Positions 1 through 5,440 of a DNA stretch of 8,201 nucleotides are shown here, piece after piece (position 1 is the stretch's first letter; each line of letters starts with the position of its first letter). Under the pieces are notes generated by a model. That model did not search any database. It saw nothing but the letters and a program-made list of their open reading frames with translations, and was not told the origin of the DNA. This DNA comes from Candidatus Bathyarchaeota archaeon (GTDB taxonomy: Archaea; Thermoproteota; Bathyarchaeia; TCS64), in NCBI GenBank assembly GCA_030691555.1, contig JAUYEB010000319.1, forward strand, positions 1-8,201, written 5' to 3'. A program made the position numbers and the translations under genes.

Positions 1-156
1 GTCCCCCGGGTCGAACACCACCTCCCGGATCAACCCCCCATCCCACTCCGCGCCGAGCGGATAACCCGAAGGGGCCCAGACGCTGAGGACCGAGAACCCC
101 GCGAACGCCACCGAGAGGGCGAGGACCGCCGCGTACACTGAGGACCGACCCGACAT
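1..156 (-). CDS. Partial exported or membrane-anchored protein (N-terminal 52 aa)
   Basis: An open frame on the minus strand begins at ATG 156-154 and runs off the window's left edge without a stop. The visible 52 residues start with a short polar stretch (MSGRSSVY). A hydrophobic segment at about residues 8-28 follows (AAVLALSVAFAGFSVLSVWA), which looks like a signal peptide or signal anchor. The rest (GYPLGAEWDGG, then FDPGD) is polar and would lie outside the membrane. It sits 51 nt downstream of another minus-strand gene with the same short-head-plus-hydrophobic-segment layout, so the two are probably co-transcribed and may both be cell-surface proteins. I do not recognise a family; the C-terminal domain lies outside the window. 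The start is chosen because it places the hydrophobic segment at the N-terminus. Confidence 0.55.
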   Translation of the reverse strand, partial: MSGRSSVYAAVLALSVAFAGFSVLSVWAPSGYPLGAEWDGGLIREVVFDPGD

Positions 157-207
157 GCAGGATAATCTCACACTCCTGCTTATCAAACCAGAGAATAGAA
201 CACCCTG

Positions 208-657
208 CTACGGCTCCGGTGGGAGAACCTGCACCGTCCTCCTCATGCTCATCCAACCGACGACGAAGTCCCCCGCCCTCGCCGCCGTGAACTCGCTCCT
301 CACCACGGTAAACGAGGCCCCCGGCTCCACCAGGAAGCTCCGCGCGACCCAGCTGATATTCACACTCGAGTTGGCTGAACTCACCTCACCCTCGTATAGC
401 CCCGAGATGCCGGGTAGCTCAGACGGGGGCGAGAACGAGACGGGGTAATAGTAGGGGTTGACGTACGAGGCCTCGACGCGTATGGTCTCCCCCACGAAGT
501 AGACCTCCTTATCTGTGGATAGCGAAGGGGTGAGCCTGCCCACCCCGGGGACAGCCGAGTCGACGAAGACGACGAGGAGGACAACGACGGCCAGGAACCC
601 GGCGCCCTGAACGAGCCGCTGCGCGCCCGGCCCCAGCCCACGCCACCAGCCCGACAT
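208..657 (-). CDS. Membrane-anchored protein with Ig-like beta-sandwich domain
   Basis: This 149-aa protein has a basic head, one hydrophobic segment at about residues 19-36 (AGFLAVVVLLVVFVDSAV) and an exported domain of about 105 residues. The domain has the alternating pattern of an Ig-like or BsuPI-type beta-sandwich: VYFVGETIRVEASYVNPYY near the start, then FLVEPGASFTV and FTAARAGDFVVG. Two N-glycosylation sequons (N96-S-S and N100-I-S) lie in the presumed outer domain. The ATG at 657-655 is preceded by a TATA-like AT-rich stretch around 690-697, which would leave a leader of a few nucleotides. The gene lies downstream of the winged-helix regulator gene on the same strand and upstream of the partial exported protein. 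Its function is unknown; a surface or envelope accessory role is inferred from topology only. Confidence 0.65.
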   Translation of the reverse strand: MSGWWRGLGPGAQRLVQGAGFLAVVVLLVVFVDSAVPGVGRLTPSLSTDKEVYFVGETIRVEASYVNPYYYPVSFSPPSELPGISGLYEGEVSSANSSVNISWVARSFLVEPGASFTVVRSEFTAARAGDFVVGWMSMRRTVQVLPPEP

Positions 658-689
658 ACCATCAACCCGTGATGAAAGATGGGCGTAGC

Positions 690-697
690 TTATTTAA
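690..697 (-). promoter_or_regulatory. Putative TATA box for the Ig-like protein gene
   Basis: The AT-rich block reads GATTAAATA on the minus strand and lies 33-40 nt before the ATG at 657. It resembles an archaeal TATA box and would give a start site a few nucleotides before the ATG. The call rests on spacing and composition only. Confidence 0.35.
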
Positions 698-725
698 TCC
701 TAAAGATTAGAACACCCGCAAGGTG

Positions 726-1097
726 TCACCCGCGGCGAGCCTCGACGACCACCCGGGGCGTAGCCGCCGCACCTCCCTCCTCCGGCCTCAACAACAGGTC
801 GAAGCTAGACATCAGCCCATCCACGACAGACTCCCCCCAGGGGCTCATGACGTAGAACGCCCTATGCATGTCCCCGAAGCTCTCATCCAAGCGGCTCAAC
901 GTATAGATCACCGCGGCCCTGGTCAGTATCTTCAGGTGGTAAGTCAGCGCCCCCTTCCTGACCCCGAGCATCTTCAGCAACTCGGTGTAGGTCGCCTCAT
1001 GCCCATCATACAGGTACTCCACGATCCTCATCCGCACGGGATTGTCGAGCGCCTCGATGGCGTCCTTCAGCTCGATGGGGAACTCCAACCCACTCAC
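726..1097 (-). CDS. ArsR-like winged helix-turn-helix transcriptional regulator
   Basis: This is a 123-aa DNA-binding protein. Residues 10-70 form a winged-helix domain typical of archaeal ArsR/HTH_20-like regulators: LDNPVRMRIVEYL (first helices), TYTELLKMLGV (helix before the turn), GALTYHLKIL (recognition helix) and then a wing region. No cysteine pair typical of metal-sensing ArsR proteins is visible, so the ligand is unknown. The C-terminal part (residues 75-123) is less conserved, possibly a dimerisation region. The start is GTG 1097-1095; a perfect 22-bp palindrome begins on the very next base, and a TATA-like box sits 25-31 nt upstream, fitting a leaderless mRNA. The gene is divergent from the 180-aa protein gene at 1155, so it probably regulates itself and may regulate that gene too (inference). 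Confidence 0.8.
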   Translation of the reverse strand: MSGLEFPIELKDAIEALDNPVRMRIVEYLYDGHEATYTELLKMLGVRKGALTYHLKILTRAAVIYTLSRLDESFGDMHRAFYVMSPWGESVVDGLMSSFDLLLRPEEGGAAATPRVVVEARRG

Positions 1098-1119
1098 TAG
1101 GACAAATATATTTGTCCTA
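1098..1119. promoter_or_regulatory. Perfect 22-bp palindromic operator at the winged-helix regulator start
   Basis: The two 11-bp half-sites, TAGGACAAATA and TATTTGTCCTA, are exact reverse complements with no spacer. The palindrome abuts the GTG start of the regulator gene and lies between that start and its TATA-like box, so a bound protein would block RNA polymerase. For the divergent gene at 1155 the same site lies just upstream of the TATA box. A dimeric winged-helix regulator, most likely the adjacent gene product acting on itself, is the expected ligand (inference). Confidence 0.7.
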
Positions 1120-1121
1120 AC

Positions 1122-1128
1122 TATTTAA
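1122..1128. promoter_or_regulatory. Putative shared (bidirectional) TATA box
   Basis: TATTTAA on the plus strand reads TTAAATA on the minus strand. It lies 25-31 nt before the GTG at 1097 and 27-33 nt before the ATG at 1155. Both distances suit archaeal TATA boxes for leaderless or nearly leaderless transcripts, so one element could serve both divergent genes. A separate box for the plus gene elsewhere in the AT-rich 57-nt gap cannot be excluded. Confidence 0.45.
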
Positions 1129-1154
1129 CCGTTACTAATAACTATCAGAAATAG

Positions 1155-1697
1155 ATGAAGAGTGTCGTCCATAGCCCCGCTAAAGGAAGCGAGAGATCAA
1201 AGGTAGTGCTATTGATTCTCGGCTCATATCAAGACGAATCTATAACCCGACTACGAAACCTAAAACAGGGGATGATAGGCTTCGGGTGGGAGAGGTGCTA
1301 TCTGGTAGAGGATTTCGACTCTCCAAGGATCAGGGACGGTGAGGAGGAGGACGACTATCTCAACCGGAAGAGCCTATACTGGATTGAGCGGAGCGATGCG
1401 TGCGTCTTCGTCTTCAACGCGGGCGCCAACAACGAGAGCGTCGGCTACGAGCTGAAACATGCCAGCGACCACCTTCCCGCCAAACTCGAGACAACACTCG
1501 TCGCCATAGACGAGTCGGGGGCATACGCCTCAACCCTAGTCCGGGGTCATATCCAGAGGCTTAGAAACGAAAAGAAGACCCATCTCGCCACCTTCCACGA
1601 TAATGAGACCCTAATCAAGGCAACGAGAAACGCCGCCCTCGGCTTCCTGAGGACCCTCGCGCCGGTTTTAGACGTCCGATCAGATCCAACATACTGA
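1155..1697 (+). CDS. Nucleoside deoxyribosyltransferase/TIR-like fold protein (uncharacterised)
   Basis: This 180-aa, apparently cytosolic protein has a Rossmann-like pattern. A first beta strand ends in a glycine turn (VVLLILGSYQD, residues 17-27). A helix follows that could orient the nucleotide (RLRNLKQGM). An acidic stretch comes next (residues 61-68). A strand then leads into a Ser-x-Gly-x-Glu motif (ACVFVFNAGANNESVGYEL, residues 82-100). S95, G97 and E99 occupy the place where deoxyribosyltransferase and TIR-like enzymes carry their glycosidase glutamate. This is a resemblance I see by eye, not a firm family assignment; a nucleotide-binding or NAD-processing role is inference. The first 200 nt are richer in A and T (ATA, CTA codons) than neighbouring genes, possibly a sign of transfer. 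It is divergent from the winged-helix regulator and has no obvious co-transcribed partner. Confidence 0.6.
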   Translation: MKSVVHSPAKGSERSKVVLLILGSYQDESITRLRNLKQGMIGFGWERCYLVEDFDSPRIRDGEEEDDYLNRKSLYWIERSDACVFVFNAGANNESVGYELKHASDHLPAKLETTLVAIDESGAYASTLVRGHIQRLRNEKKTHLATFHDNETLIKATRNAALGFLRTLAPVLDVRSDPTY

Positions 1698-1704
1698 GCA
1701 CGTT

Positions 1705-1727
1705 TATATGTAACACTGTTACCTATA
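1705..1727. promoter_or_regulatory. Palindromic operator overlapping the PadR gene's promoter
   Basis: The core GTAACA-C-TGTTAC (1710-1722) is a perfect 6+1+6 palindrome. Extending each arm to 11 bases (1705-1715 and 1717-1727) keeps 10 of 11 pairs. It overlaps the TATA-like TTTATAT at 1703-1709 and ends 12 nt before the ATG at 1740. PadR-family regulators commonly bind ATGT-n8-ACAT-like palindromes at their own promoters; this site is close to that pattern. Autoregulation is inferred. Confidence 0.65.
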
Positions 1728-1739
1728 CCATTGATCACT

Positions 1740-2159
1740 ATGAACGGTCACGAAGGCAGAGAGTGCGGTTACCACGGCGGGGACGCCGAGGGGCACCACT
1801 GCGAGCACCAGCACCGCAACCACCCCCCGCGCGGCTGGGTCGGTATAATCTTCCTGCGCCTCCTCGACGAGAAGCCCATGCACGGCTACCAGCTCATGGA
1901 GGAGCTAAACAGGCGCGGACTGGCCCAGCCCGAGAAGGTCGAGCCGGGCGCCGTCTACACCGTCCTCCGCCGCATGGAGCACCGCGGCCTCCTAACCAGC
2001 GAGTGGCAGGAGAAGGAGACAGGCCCAGACAGGCGCGTCTACACCCTCACCGAGGAGGGCAGGGCACACCTCAAGGCCGGCCTGGAATCCATGAAGACCC
2101 GCAGGGCCGTCCTCGACGACCTCACCGCCTACTACGACGCCCACTACAAGAACCAGTGA
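1740..2159 (+). CDS. PadR family transcriptional regulator with His/Cys-rich N-terminus
   Basis: This is a 139-aa regulator. Residues 1-30 form an extension very rich in His plus two Cys (HEGRECGYHGG, then HHCEHQHRNH), a plausible metal-binding arm. The PadR winged helix follows, from about residue 33: GIIFLRLLDEKPMHGYQLMEEL, then PGAVYTVLRRMEHRGLLTSEW, then GPDRRVYTLTEEGRAHL. The HGYQL, PG-VY--LRRME--GL and RR-Y-LT--G signatures are those of the family. PadR proteins are usually repressors of detoxification, efflux or stress genes. An in-frame TTG at 1731 is possible, but the ATG at 1740 fits the TATA box at 1703-1709 better. A palindrome covers the promoter. The downstream VOC gene, 222 nt away on the same strand, has its own promoter; whether PadR controls it is unknown. 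Confidence 0.88.
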   Translation: MNGHEGRECGYHGGDAEGHHCEHQHRNHPPRGWVGIIFLRLLDEKPMHGYQLMEELNRRGLAQPEKVEPGAVYTVLRRMEHRGLLTSEWQEKETGPDRRVYTLTEEGRAHLKAGLESMKTRRAVLDDLTAYYDAHYKNQ

Positions 2160-2350
2160 CCCCACGCCGGCCCCGAGCACGCCCGGCATCCGCCGCACCC
2201 CCGCCGCCAGAGAAACCAGAAAAGCGCCCCAAACCACCAAAACGGCTAGAATAGCCGGAATCGTGGCGACGACGACTACACCCCCTCCCCCAACGTGCAC
2301 GCGCGAAGAGACAGACAAACCCCACCGCCAACGCGGACCACACGAGCCAG
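2160..2350. other. Intergenic region between the PadR and VOC genes
   Basis: There is no convincing gene here. The plus strand is C-rich with A-rich patches. The minus-strand frames across it encode low-complexity Gly/Val stretches and look like composition artefacts. The only structure I see is the small hairpin at 2244-2258; the VOC promoter follows immediately. Confidence 0.5.
2244..2258 (+). terminator. Small hairpin downstream of the PadR gene
   Basis: CGGCTA (2244-2249) and TAGCCG (2253-2258) form a perfect 6-bp stem with a GAA loop, 85 nt after the PadR stop. No T-run follows, and archaeal termination depends mainly on T-rich tracts, so the terminator role is weakly supported. Confidence 0.25.
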
Positions 2351-2357
2351 CTTTTAT
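2351..2357 (+). promoter_or_regulatory. TATA box of the VOC gene
   Basis: CTTTTAT lies 25-31 nt before the ATG at 2382, in an otherwise C/A-rich region. This is the spacing expected for an archaeal TATA box driving a leaderless transcript. Confidence 0.55.
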
Positions 2358-2381
2358 CCACCAAACACCCAACAAACCACC

Positions 2382-2771
2382 ATGAACCCAACCCTAAACG
2401 GCACAATCACCTTCTTCTACTACCGAGACATCGACCGCGCCGAACGCTTCTACAACGAGACCCTCGGATTCCCCAAGGTCATAGACGTCGGCTTCGCCCG
2501 AGTCTTCAAGGCCACCGACAACATCCACGTCGGCATCGTCGACTCAAGCAAGGGCTACCTAAAGACCGCCGAGAACAAACCAGTAATGCTCAGCTGGTTC
2601 ACAGACGACATCGACGCCTGGCACCACAAACTCACCGAGGCCGGCGTCGAGATAGAGCTCGGCCCCAAGGAGGCAGACTACCTACACATGAAGACCATGC
2701 TCCTCAAGGACCCCGAGGGCTACACCCTCGAGATACTACAGTGGCTCACAAAGCCCTACGGGAAGCGGTGA
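2382..2771 (+). CDS. VOC superfamily (glyoxalase/bleomycin-resistance fold) protein
   Basis: This 129-aa protein is the usual length for a single-chain vicinal-oxygen-chelate protein. It shows the paired beta-alpha-beta-beta-beta layout. The first half opens with TITFFYYRDIDRAERFYNET and LGFPK and continues to HVGIVDSS. The second half opens with VMLSWFTDDIDAWHHKLTEAG, contains LHMKTMLLKDPEGYTLEILQW and ends a few residues later. The FY-ETLGF and DPEGY-LEI signatures are typical. The glutamate in LEI is the usual second-half metal ligand. VOC members include glyoxalases, dioxygenases, epimerases and antibiotic-binding proteins; nothing here fixes the substrate. The frame is open further upstream, but the ATG at 2382 is chosen because it matches the start of the VOC domain and a TATA box at the leaderless distance. 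The gene is convergent with CdvB. Confidence 0.85.
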   Translation: MNPTLNGTITFFYYRDIDRAERFYNETLGFPKVIDVGFARVFKATDNIHVGIVDSSKGYLKTAENKPVMLSWFTDDIDAWHHKLTEAGVEIELGPKEADYLHMKTMLLKDPEGYTLEILQWLTKPYGKR

Positions 2772-2788
2772 CCCCCGGAAAAAAATCG

Positions 2789-2811
2789 TTATGTGTAGTA
2801 GCAGCACATAA
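2789..2811. terminator. Hairpin between convergent VOC and CdvB genes
   Basis: TTATGTG (2789-2795) and CACATAA (2805-2811) form a perfect 7-bp inverted repeat with a 9-nt loop. It sits in the 44-nt gap between two converging genes, so a shared termination or RNA-end role is plausible. An A-run (about 2780-2785) lies just before it, which reads as a T-run for the minus-strand CdvB transcript. Confidence 0.4.
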
Positions 2812-2815
2812 GCCC

Positions 2816-3463
2816 TTACTTGCGGTCTTCCTCGCCGCCCGACAGCTGATCCATCTCCCCCTTCGGCAGCTCCGGGAAGGTGTCCCCCATCCTCGCCTCC
2901 GTCACCGCCTGCGCCTCGCTCAGTATGTTCGCAGAGTCCGACGACACAGAGTCGAAGCTTATGCTCGTCTCCGTCAGCGCCCCCGAGTCGACGAACATCC
3001 CGTTTATGAGCTCCCCGATGTCGCTGAGCCCCCTCTCCGTCTCCGGGTTGATCGAGGCAATCCCCCCCCTGAGCTCACCGAGCACGCTAACCACGGGCAT
3101 CAGCGTCGCCGCCACGTCCCCCAGCTCCGTCACCGTCCTCATCCTAAGCGAGATCTGCTCCAGCGCCAGCTTGGCGCTGAAGATCATCCTCTGCATCTTC
3201 CGCACCTCCGCCAGCTCGTTCGCGTATATCTTCGCCCTCGCCGTGTCGTGGCTCGTATACGCCTCGACAACCTTGTTGAAGATCATCTTATCCCGCTCCT
3301 GAAACCTCTGCGCGGCGAGCGTCAGCCGCTGATTCTCCTGCTCGATCTGCTTCACCGAGTCCACGAGCCTTGACTTCAGGGGCTCCGAAGGCCTAATGAC
3401 CTCCTTCACCTTCTCGTACGCCGTGGGATCTGCGTTCTTCTCCCATCGCTTATCAAAGCTCAA
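2816..3463 (-). CDS. cdvB: CdvB-type ESCRT-III family cell-division protein
   Basis: ESCRT-III homologues polymerise on the inner membrane to drive archaeal cytokinesis and vesicle budding, and are remodelled by the AAA ATPase CdvC/Vps4. This 215-aa protein has the charged helical ESCRT-III core. A long first hairpin spans about residues 27-115 (PLKSRLVDSVKQIEQENQRL, then NELAEVRKMQRMIFSAKLAL and EQISLRMRTVTELGDV). Shorter helices follow to about residue 165. A disordered acidic tail contains FPELP (residues 196-200), a match to the MIM2 pattern that binds the CdvC MIT domain. There is no C-terminal winged helix of the kind that binds CdvA in Sulfolobus CdvB, so it may be a CdvB1/B2-like paralogue or the thaumarchaeal type. 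The start is TTG 3463-3461, preceded by a GGGGG ribosome-binding-like stretch; an in-frame stop lies upstream with no better start between. No cdvA or cdvC is adjacent. Confidence 0.9.
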   Translation of the reverse strand: MSFDKRWEKNADPTAYEKVKEVIRPSEPLKSRLVDSVKQIEQENQRLTLAAQRFQERDKMIFNKVVEAYTSHDTARAKIYANELAEVRKMQRMIFSAKLALEQISLRMRTVTELGDVAATLMPVVSVLGELRGGIASINPETERGLSDIGELINGMFVDSGALTETSISFDSVSSDSANILSEAQAVTEARMGDTFPELPKGEMDQLSGGEEDRK

Positions 3464-3577
3464 AACAATCCCCCTGATACCATGGGGTCTCCCTTATTGT
3501 ATCAAAGTGTTGAATCATCGATGTTAAGCATAAACGCATTTTCTCCCGGTTTTAACACATTACTTCCCACGTCGCTG

Positions 3578-3624
3578 TTGTTGAACGAGAACAACATTAC
3601 ATAAACAACGATAAAGTTCAACAA
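3578..3624. repeat. Inverted repeat with 9-bp arms in the intergenic region
   Basis: TTGTTGAAC (3578-3586) and GTTCAACAA (3616-3624) are perfect reverse complements separated by 29 nt. The spacer itself contains AACAAC repeats that could pair with the left arm. A run of seven T at 3633-3639 follows on the plus strand. It could be an RNA hairpin with an archaeal T-rich terminator, or a protein-binding site. Confidence 0.4.
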
Positions 3625-3761
3625 GAACGCCCTTTTTTTAACTTATGCATGCACCTCGATCGTTCCCTTTGTAATATTATTCTTGGGGACGGAGTTGGTG
3701 AGCCCAACCGACGCGTGATAACAACAGGCTCTAGCCCATGTGTACGATCCCTGGCGATCCT

Positions 3762-3771
3762 CTAAAATAAA
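3762..3771 (+). promoter_or_regulatory. Putative TATA box of the GatC/AtzG-like–amidase operon
   Basis: CTAAAATAAA lies about 28-37 nt before the ATG at 3799, inside an AT-rich promoter region. It fits an archaeal TATA box with a very short leader. The call rests on composition and spacing only. Confidence 0.35.
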
Positions 3772-3798
3772 CAACCGGGCCAAGATAGATCGAAGATA

Positions 3799-4008
3799 AT
3801 GAGCCAACTCCAGAAGAAAGAGGCCGACACCCTCTTCGAACTCGTCAAGGAGAAGTACGGCGACCGGGTTACAGCGGACGAACTCGATGAGATGCGCAAG
3901 GGCCTCGACGCCATCTTGTCTGCGGCAACTGCGATGCGGGCAGTCAAGCTCGAGAACGGTGACGAGCCCTACCAGTTCTTCAAGCCCTCCCAGGGGAGAA
4001 ATAGTTGA
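3799..4008 (+). CDS. GatC/AtzG-like small subunit of the adjacent amidase
   Basis: This 69-aa protein has an N-terminal helical stretch (KKEADTLFELVKEKYGDRVT) and a second helix (LDEMRKGLDAILSAATAMRA). Its tail reads VKLENGDEPYQFFKP. Helix-helix-then-'L-N-x-EP---F-P' is the pattern of GatC and of AtzG-type (DUF4089) companion subunits, which wrap around an amidase partner and stabilise it. The assignment is by pattern and context, so moderate. The stop TGA (4006-4008) overlaps the TTG start of the amidase gene (4005-4007), which implies translational coupling and roughly matched amounts of the two proteins. It is too short to be catalytic by itself. Confidence 0.7.
   Translation: MSQLQKKEADTLFELVKEKYGDRVTADELDEMRKGLDAILSAATAMRAVKLENGDEPYQFFKPSQGRNS
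3992..3998 (+). promoter_or_regulatory. Shine-Dalgarno site for the amidase TTG start
   Basis: AGGGGAG lies 6 nt before the TTG at 4005, inside the end of the upstream gene. It supports the unusual TTG start and translational coupling. Confidence 0.6.
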
Positions 4009-5402
4009 AGACATCCATATTCACACCCGTATCCAAACTCTCTGAGGGGATCAGGAAGGGCAGGATCTCTCCCGTGGAACTCGCCGAGACCTTCCTCAAC
4101 CGCCTCGAGGGACTCGGACCGAGATACAACTCAGTCGTCACGGTGACTCGTAGACTAGCCTTGAAGCAGGCCAGGAGGGCTGAAGAGGAGATCGAGGAGG
4201 GCAACTACCGTGGCCCCCTACACGGCGTCCCCTGGGGCGCCAAGGACCTCCTCTCCACCCGCGGCATACCCACAACTTGGGGCGCTGAGCCCTTCCGAGA
4301 CAGGATCATCGACGCCGACGCCACGGTCGTGGTCAGGCTCCGCGACGCGGGTGCAGTTCTCTGCGCCAAGCTCGCCATGATAGAGTTCGCCGGAGGCATG
4401 GGCTACCGCCAGCCAAACGCATGCCTTACAGGCCCGCCCCGAAACCCTTGGAACCCCGACACTTGGACCGGCGGATCATCCAGCGGCTCAGGTGCAGCCG
4501 TAGCCGCGGGCCTCCTTCCATTTGCCGTAGGTAGCGAGACCTGGGGCAGCATCCTGAGTCCCGCCAACAACTGTGGCGTCGCGGGGCTACGCCCAACATA
4601 CGGGCGCGTCAGCCGCCACGGAGCCATGGCACTCTGCTGGACCCTCGACAAGCTCGGCCCCCTCGCCCAGACCGCCGAGGACTGCGGCACGATCCTCCAA
4701 GCAATCGCCGGACCCGACCCGGAGGACCCGACCACGATCCCGGGGGCGTGGCGCTACAACAAACGCCCCCTAAAACGGCGGCCCCGCCTCGCAGTCATCA
4801 AGGGAGTAGCCGACGACGCCAACCCCGAGGTCAAGGACAACTTCGACGACGCCCTCAAGACCATACGCGGATACGTGGACGTAGAGGAGATCGACCTCCC
4901 CGACCTCCCATACGAGGCCATCACTCGAACCATCCTCAACGCCGAGGCCGCGAGCGCCTTCGAGGACCTCGTCGACTCCGGCCTCACCCAGCGCCTCACG
5001 GCCCCCGAGGACCACTGGGGCCCCTACGCCCGGACCGCCCTACTCGCCACCGACTATCTCCGAGCCATGCGCCTCCGAGGGAAGATGGTCAAGGCTGTCA
5101 CCGAGGCGATGGAGCCCTTCGACGCCCTCGTCGCGCCCAGCGCCAAGAAGCCCGCCACACCAATAGGGGAGGAGTTCAGGAAGGTCGCCCCGGGTGCCAC
5201 GAGGGACGTTATGGGTGCCGTCGGCAACGGCTGCGGCCTCCCAGCCATCAGTGTCCCCGACGGCTTCACGGAAGTTGGCCTGCCCACCGGCATCCAGTTC
5301 ATGGGCAAACCCTACGAGGAGAACACAATCCTAGCCTTAGCACGCGCATACCAGGGCCTAACAGACTGGCACACCCGCCACCCCCCAGACACCCAGCCCT
5401 AG
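4005..5402 (+). CDS. Amidase-signature family hydrolase (GatA/AtzE-like)
   Basis: This 465-aa enzyme is full length for the amidase-signature family, which hydrolyses amide bonds with a Ser-cisSer-Lys triad. Residues visible: K80 (HGVPWGAKDLL), cis-Ser S158 (WTGGSSSGSGAAVAAG) and nucleophile S182 (VGSETWGSILSPANNCG). The S158-S182 spacing of 24 matches well-studied members. GLRPTYGRVSRHGAMALCW follows, as in amidases that are not part of tRNA amidotransferase. The glycine usually before the nucleophile region (GSDTGGSIR) is replaced by Trp (TWGS), and the Arg after it by Leu, so the substrate pocket probably differs from GatA. There is no GatB gene nearby, so a role in Gln-tRNA synthesis is unlikely. 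The gene starts with TTG overlapping the small subunit's stop, with a Shine-Dalgarno site upstream. The true substrate is unknown. Confidence 0.85.
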   Translation: MKTSIFTPVSKLSEGIRKGRISPVELAETFLNRLEGLGPRYNSVVTVTRRLALKQARRAEEEIEEGNYRGPLHGVPWGAKDLLSTRGIPTTWGAEPFRDRIIDADATVVVRLRDAGAVLCAKLAMIEFAGGMGYRQPNACLTGPPRNPWNPDTWTGGSSSGSGAAVAAGLLPFAVGSETWGSILSPANNCGVAGLRPTYGRVSRHGAMALCWTLDKLGPLAQTAEDCGTILQAIAGPDPEDPTTIPGAWRYNKRPLKRRPRLAVIKGVADDANPEVKDNFDDALKTIRGYVDVEEIDLPDLPYEAITRTILNAEAASAFEDLVDSGLTQRLTAPEDHWGPYARTALLATDYLRAMRLRGKMVKAVTEAMEPFDALVAPSAKKPATPIGEEFRKVAPGATRDVMGAVGNGCGLPAISVPDGFTEVGLPTGIQFMGKPYEENTILALARAYQGLTDWHTRHPPDTQP

Positions 5403-5413
5403 AATCGACTTCA

Positions 5414-5427
5414 TTCAAATTCAAATA
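5414..5427 (+). promoter_or_regulatory. Putative TATA region of the superoxide-reductase-like gene
   Basis: The tandem repeat TTCAAATTCAAATA provides two overlapping TATA-like boxes. The first lies 21-27 nt before the ATG at 5441; the second lies 23-29 nt before the in-frame ATG at 5450. Either start is therefore possible for a leaderless transcript. It marks this gene as separate from the amidase operon. Confidence 0.4.
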
Positions 5428-5440
5428 ACGCGCTTCCCAA

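Larger units (their letters stand above)
3464..3798. other. AT-rich divergent intergenic region, no supported gene
   Basis: These 335 nt separate CdvB (minus) from the GatC/AtzG-like gene (plus). The region is much richer in A and T than its flanks. It contains the promoters of both genes, a 9-bp inverted repeat (3578-3586 with 3616-3624) and a T7 run (3633-3639). The short frames here have no recognisable domain or start context. A small RNA is possible, but I see no known RNA family signature. Confidence 0.5.

Noticed and set aside
208..657. Ig-like protein as a further archaeosortase substrate
   Set aside because: Its C-terminus (VQVLPPEP) lacks the motif-helix-Arg sorting signal; the only hydrophobic segment is at the N-terminus.
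1763..2254. Long plus-strand frame overlapping the PadR gene
   Set aside because: It is Arg/Pro-rich with no domain pattern and lies in an alternative frame of the well-supported PadR gene; GC-rich codon use creates it.
1992..2406. Two minus-strand frames over the PadR end and the intergenic region with hydrophobic Gly/Val stretches
   Set aside because: The apparent membrane segments come from C-rich plus-strand DNA; there is no family pattern and they clash with the PadR and VOC genes.
2741..3373. 210-aa plus-strand frame opposite cdvB
   Set aside because: It is His/Arg/Leu-rich low-complexity translation opposite a clear ESCRT-III gene.
3464..3798. Possible tRNA or other structured RNA gene in the AT-rich gap
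   Set aside because: I found no tRNA B-box-like sequence, cloverleaf arms or RNase P/SRP signatures; only short inverted repeats are visible.
3643..4014. 123-aa minus-strand frame opposite the GatC/AtzG-like gene
   Set aside because: It spans the AT-rich gap and the antisense of a gene with a good start, promoter and partner; no recognisable domain.
4748..5428. 226-aa plus-strand frame inside the amidase gene
   Set aside because: It is an Arg/Pro/His-rich shadow frame; the amidase frame carries the conserved motifs.
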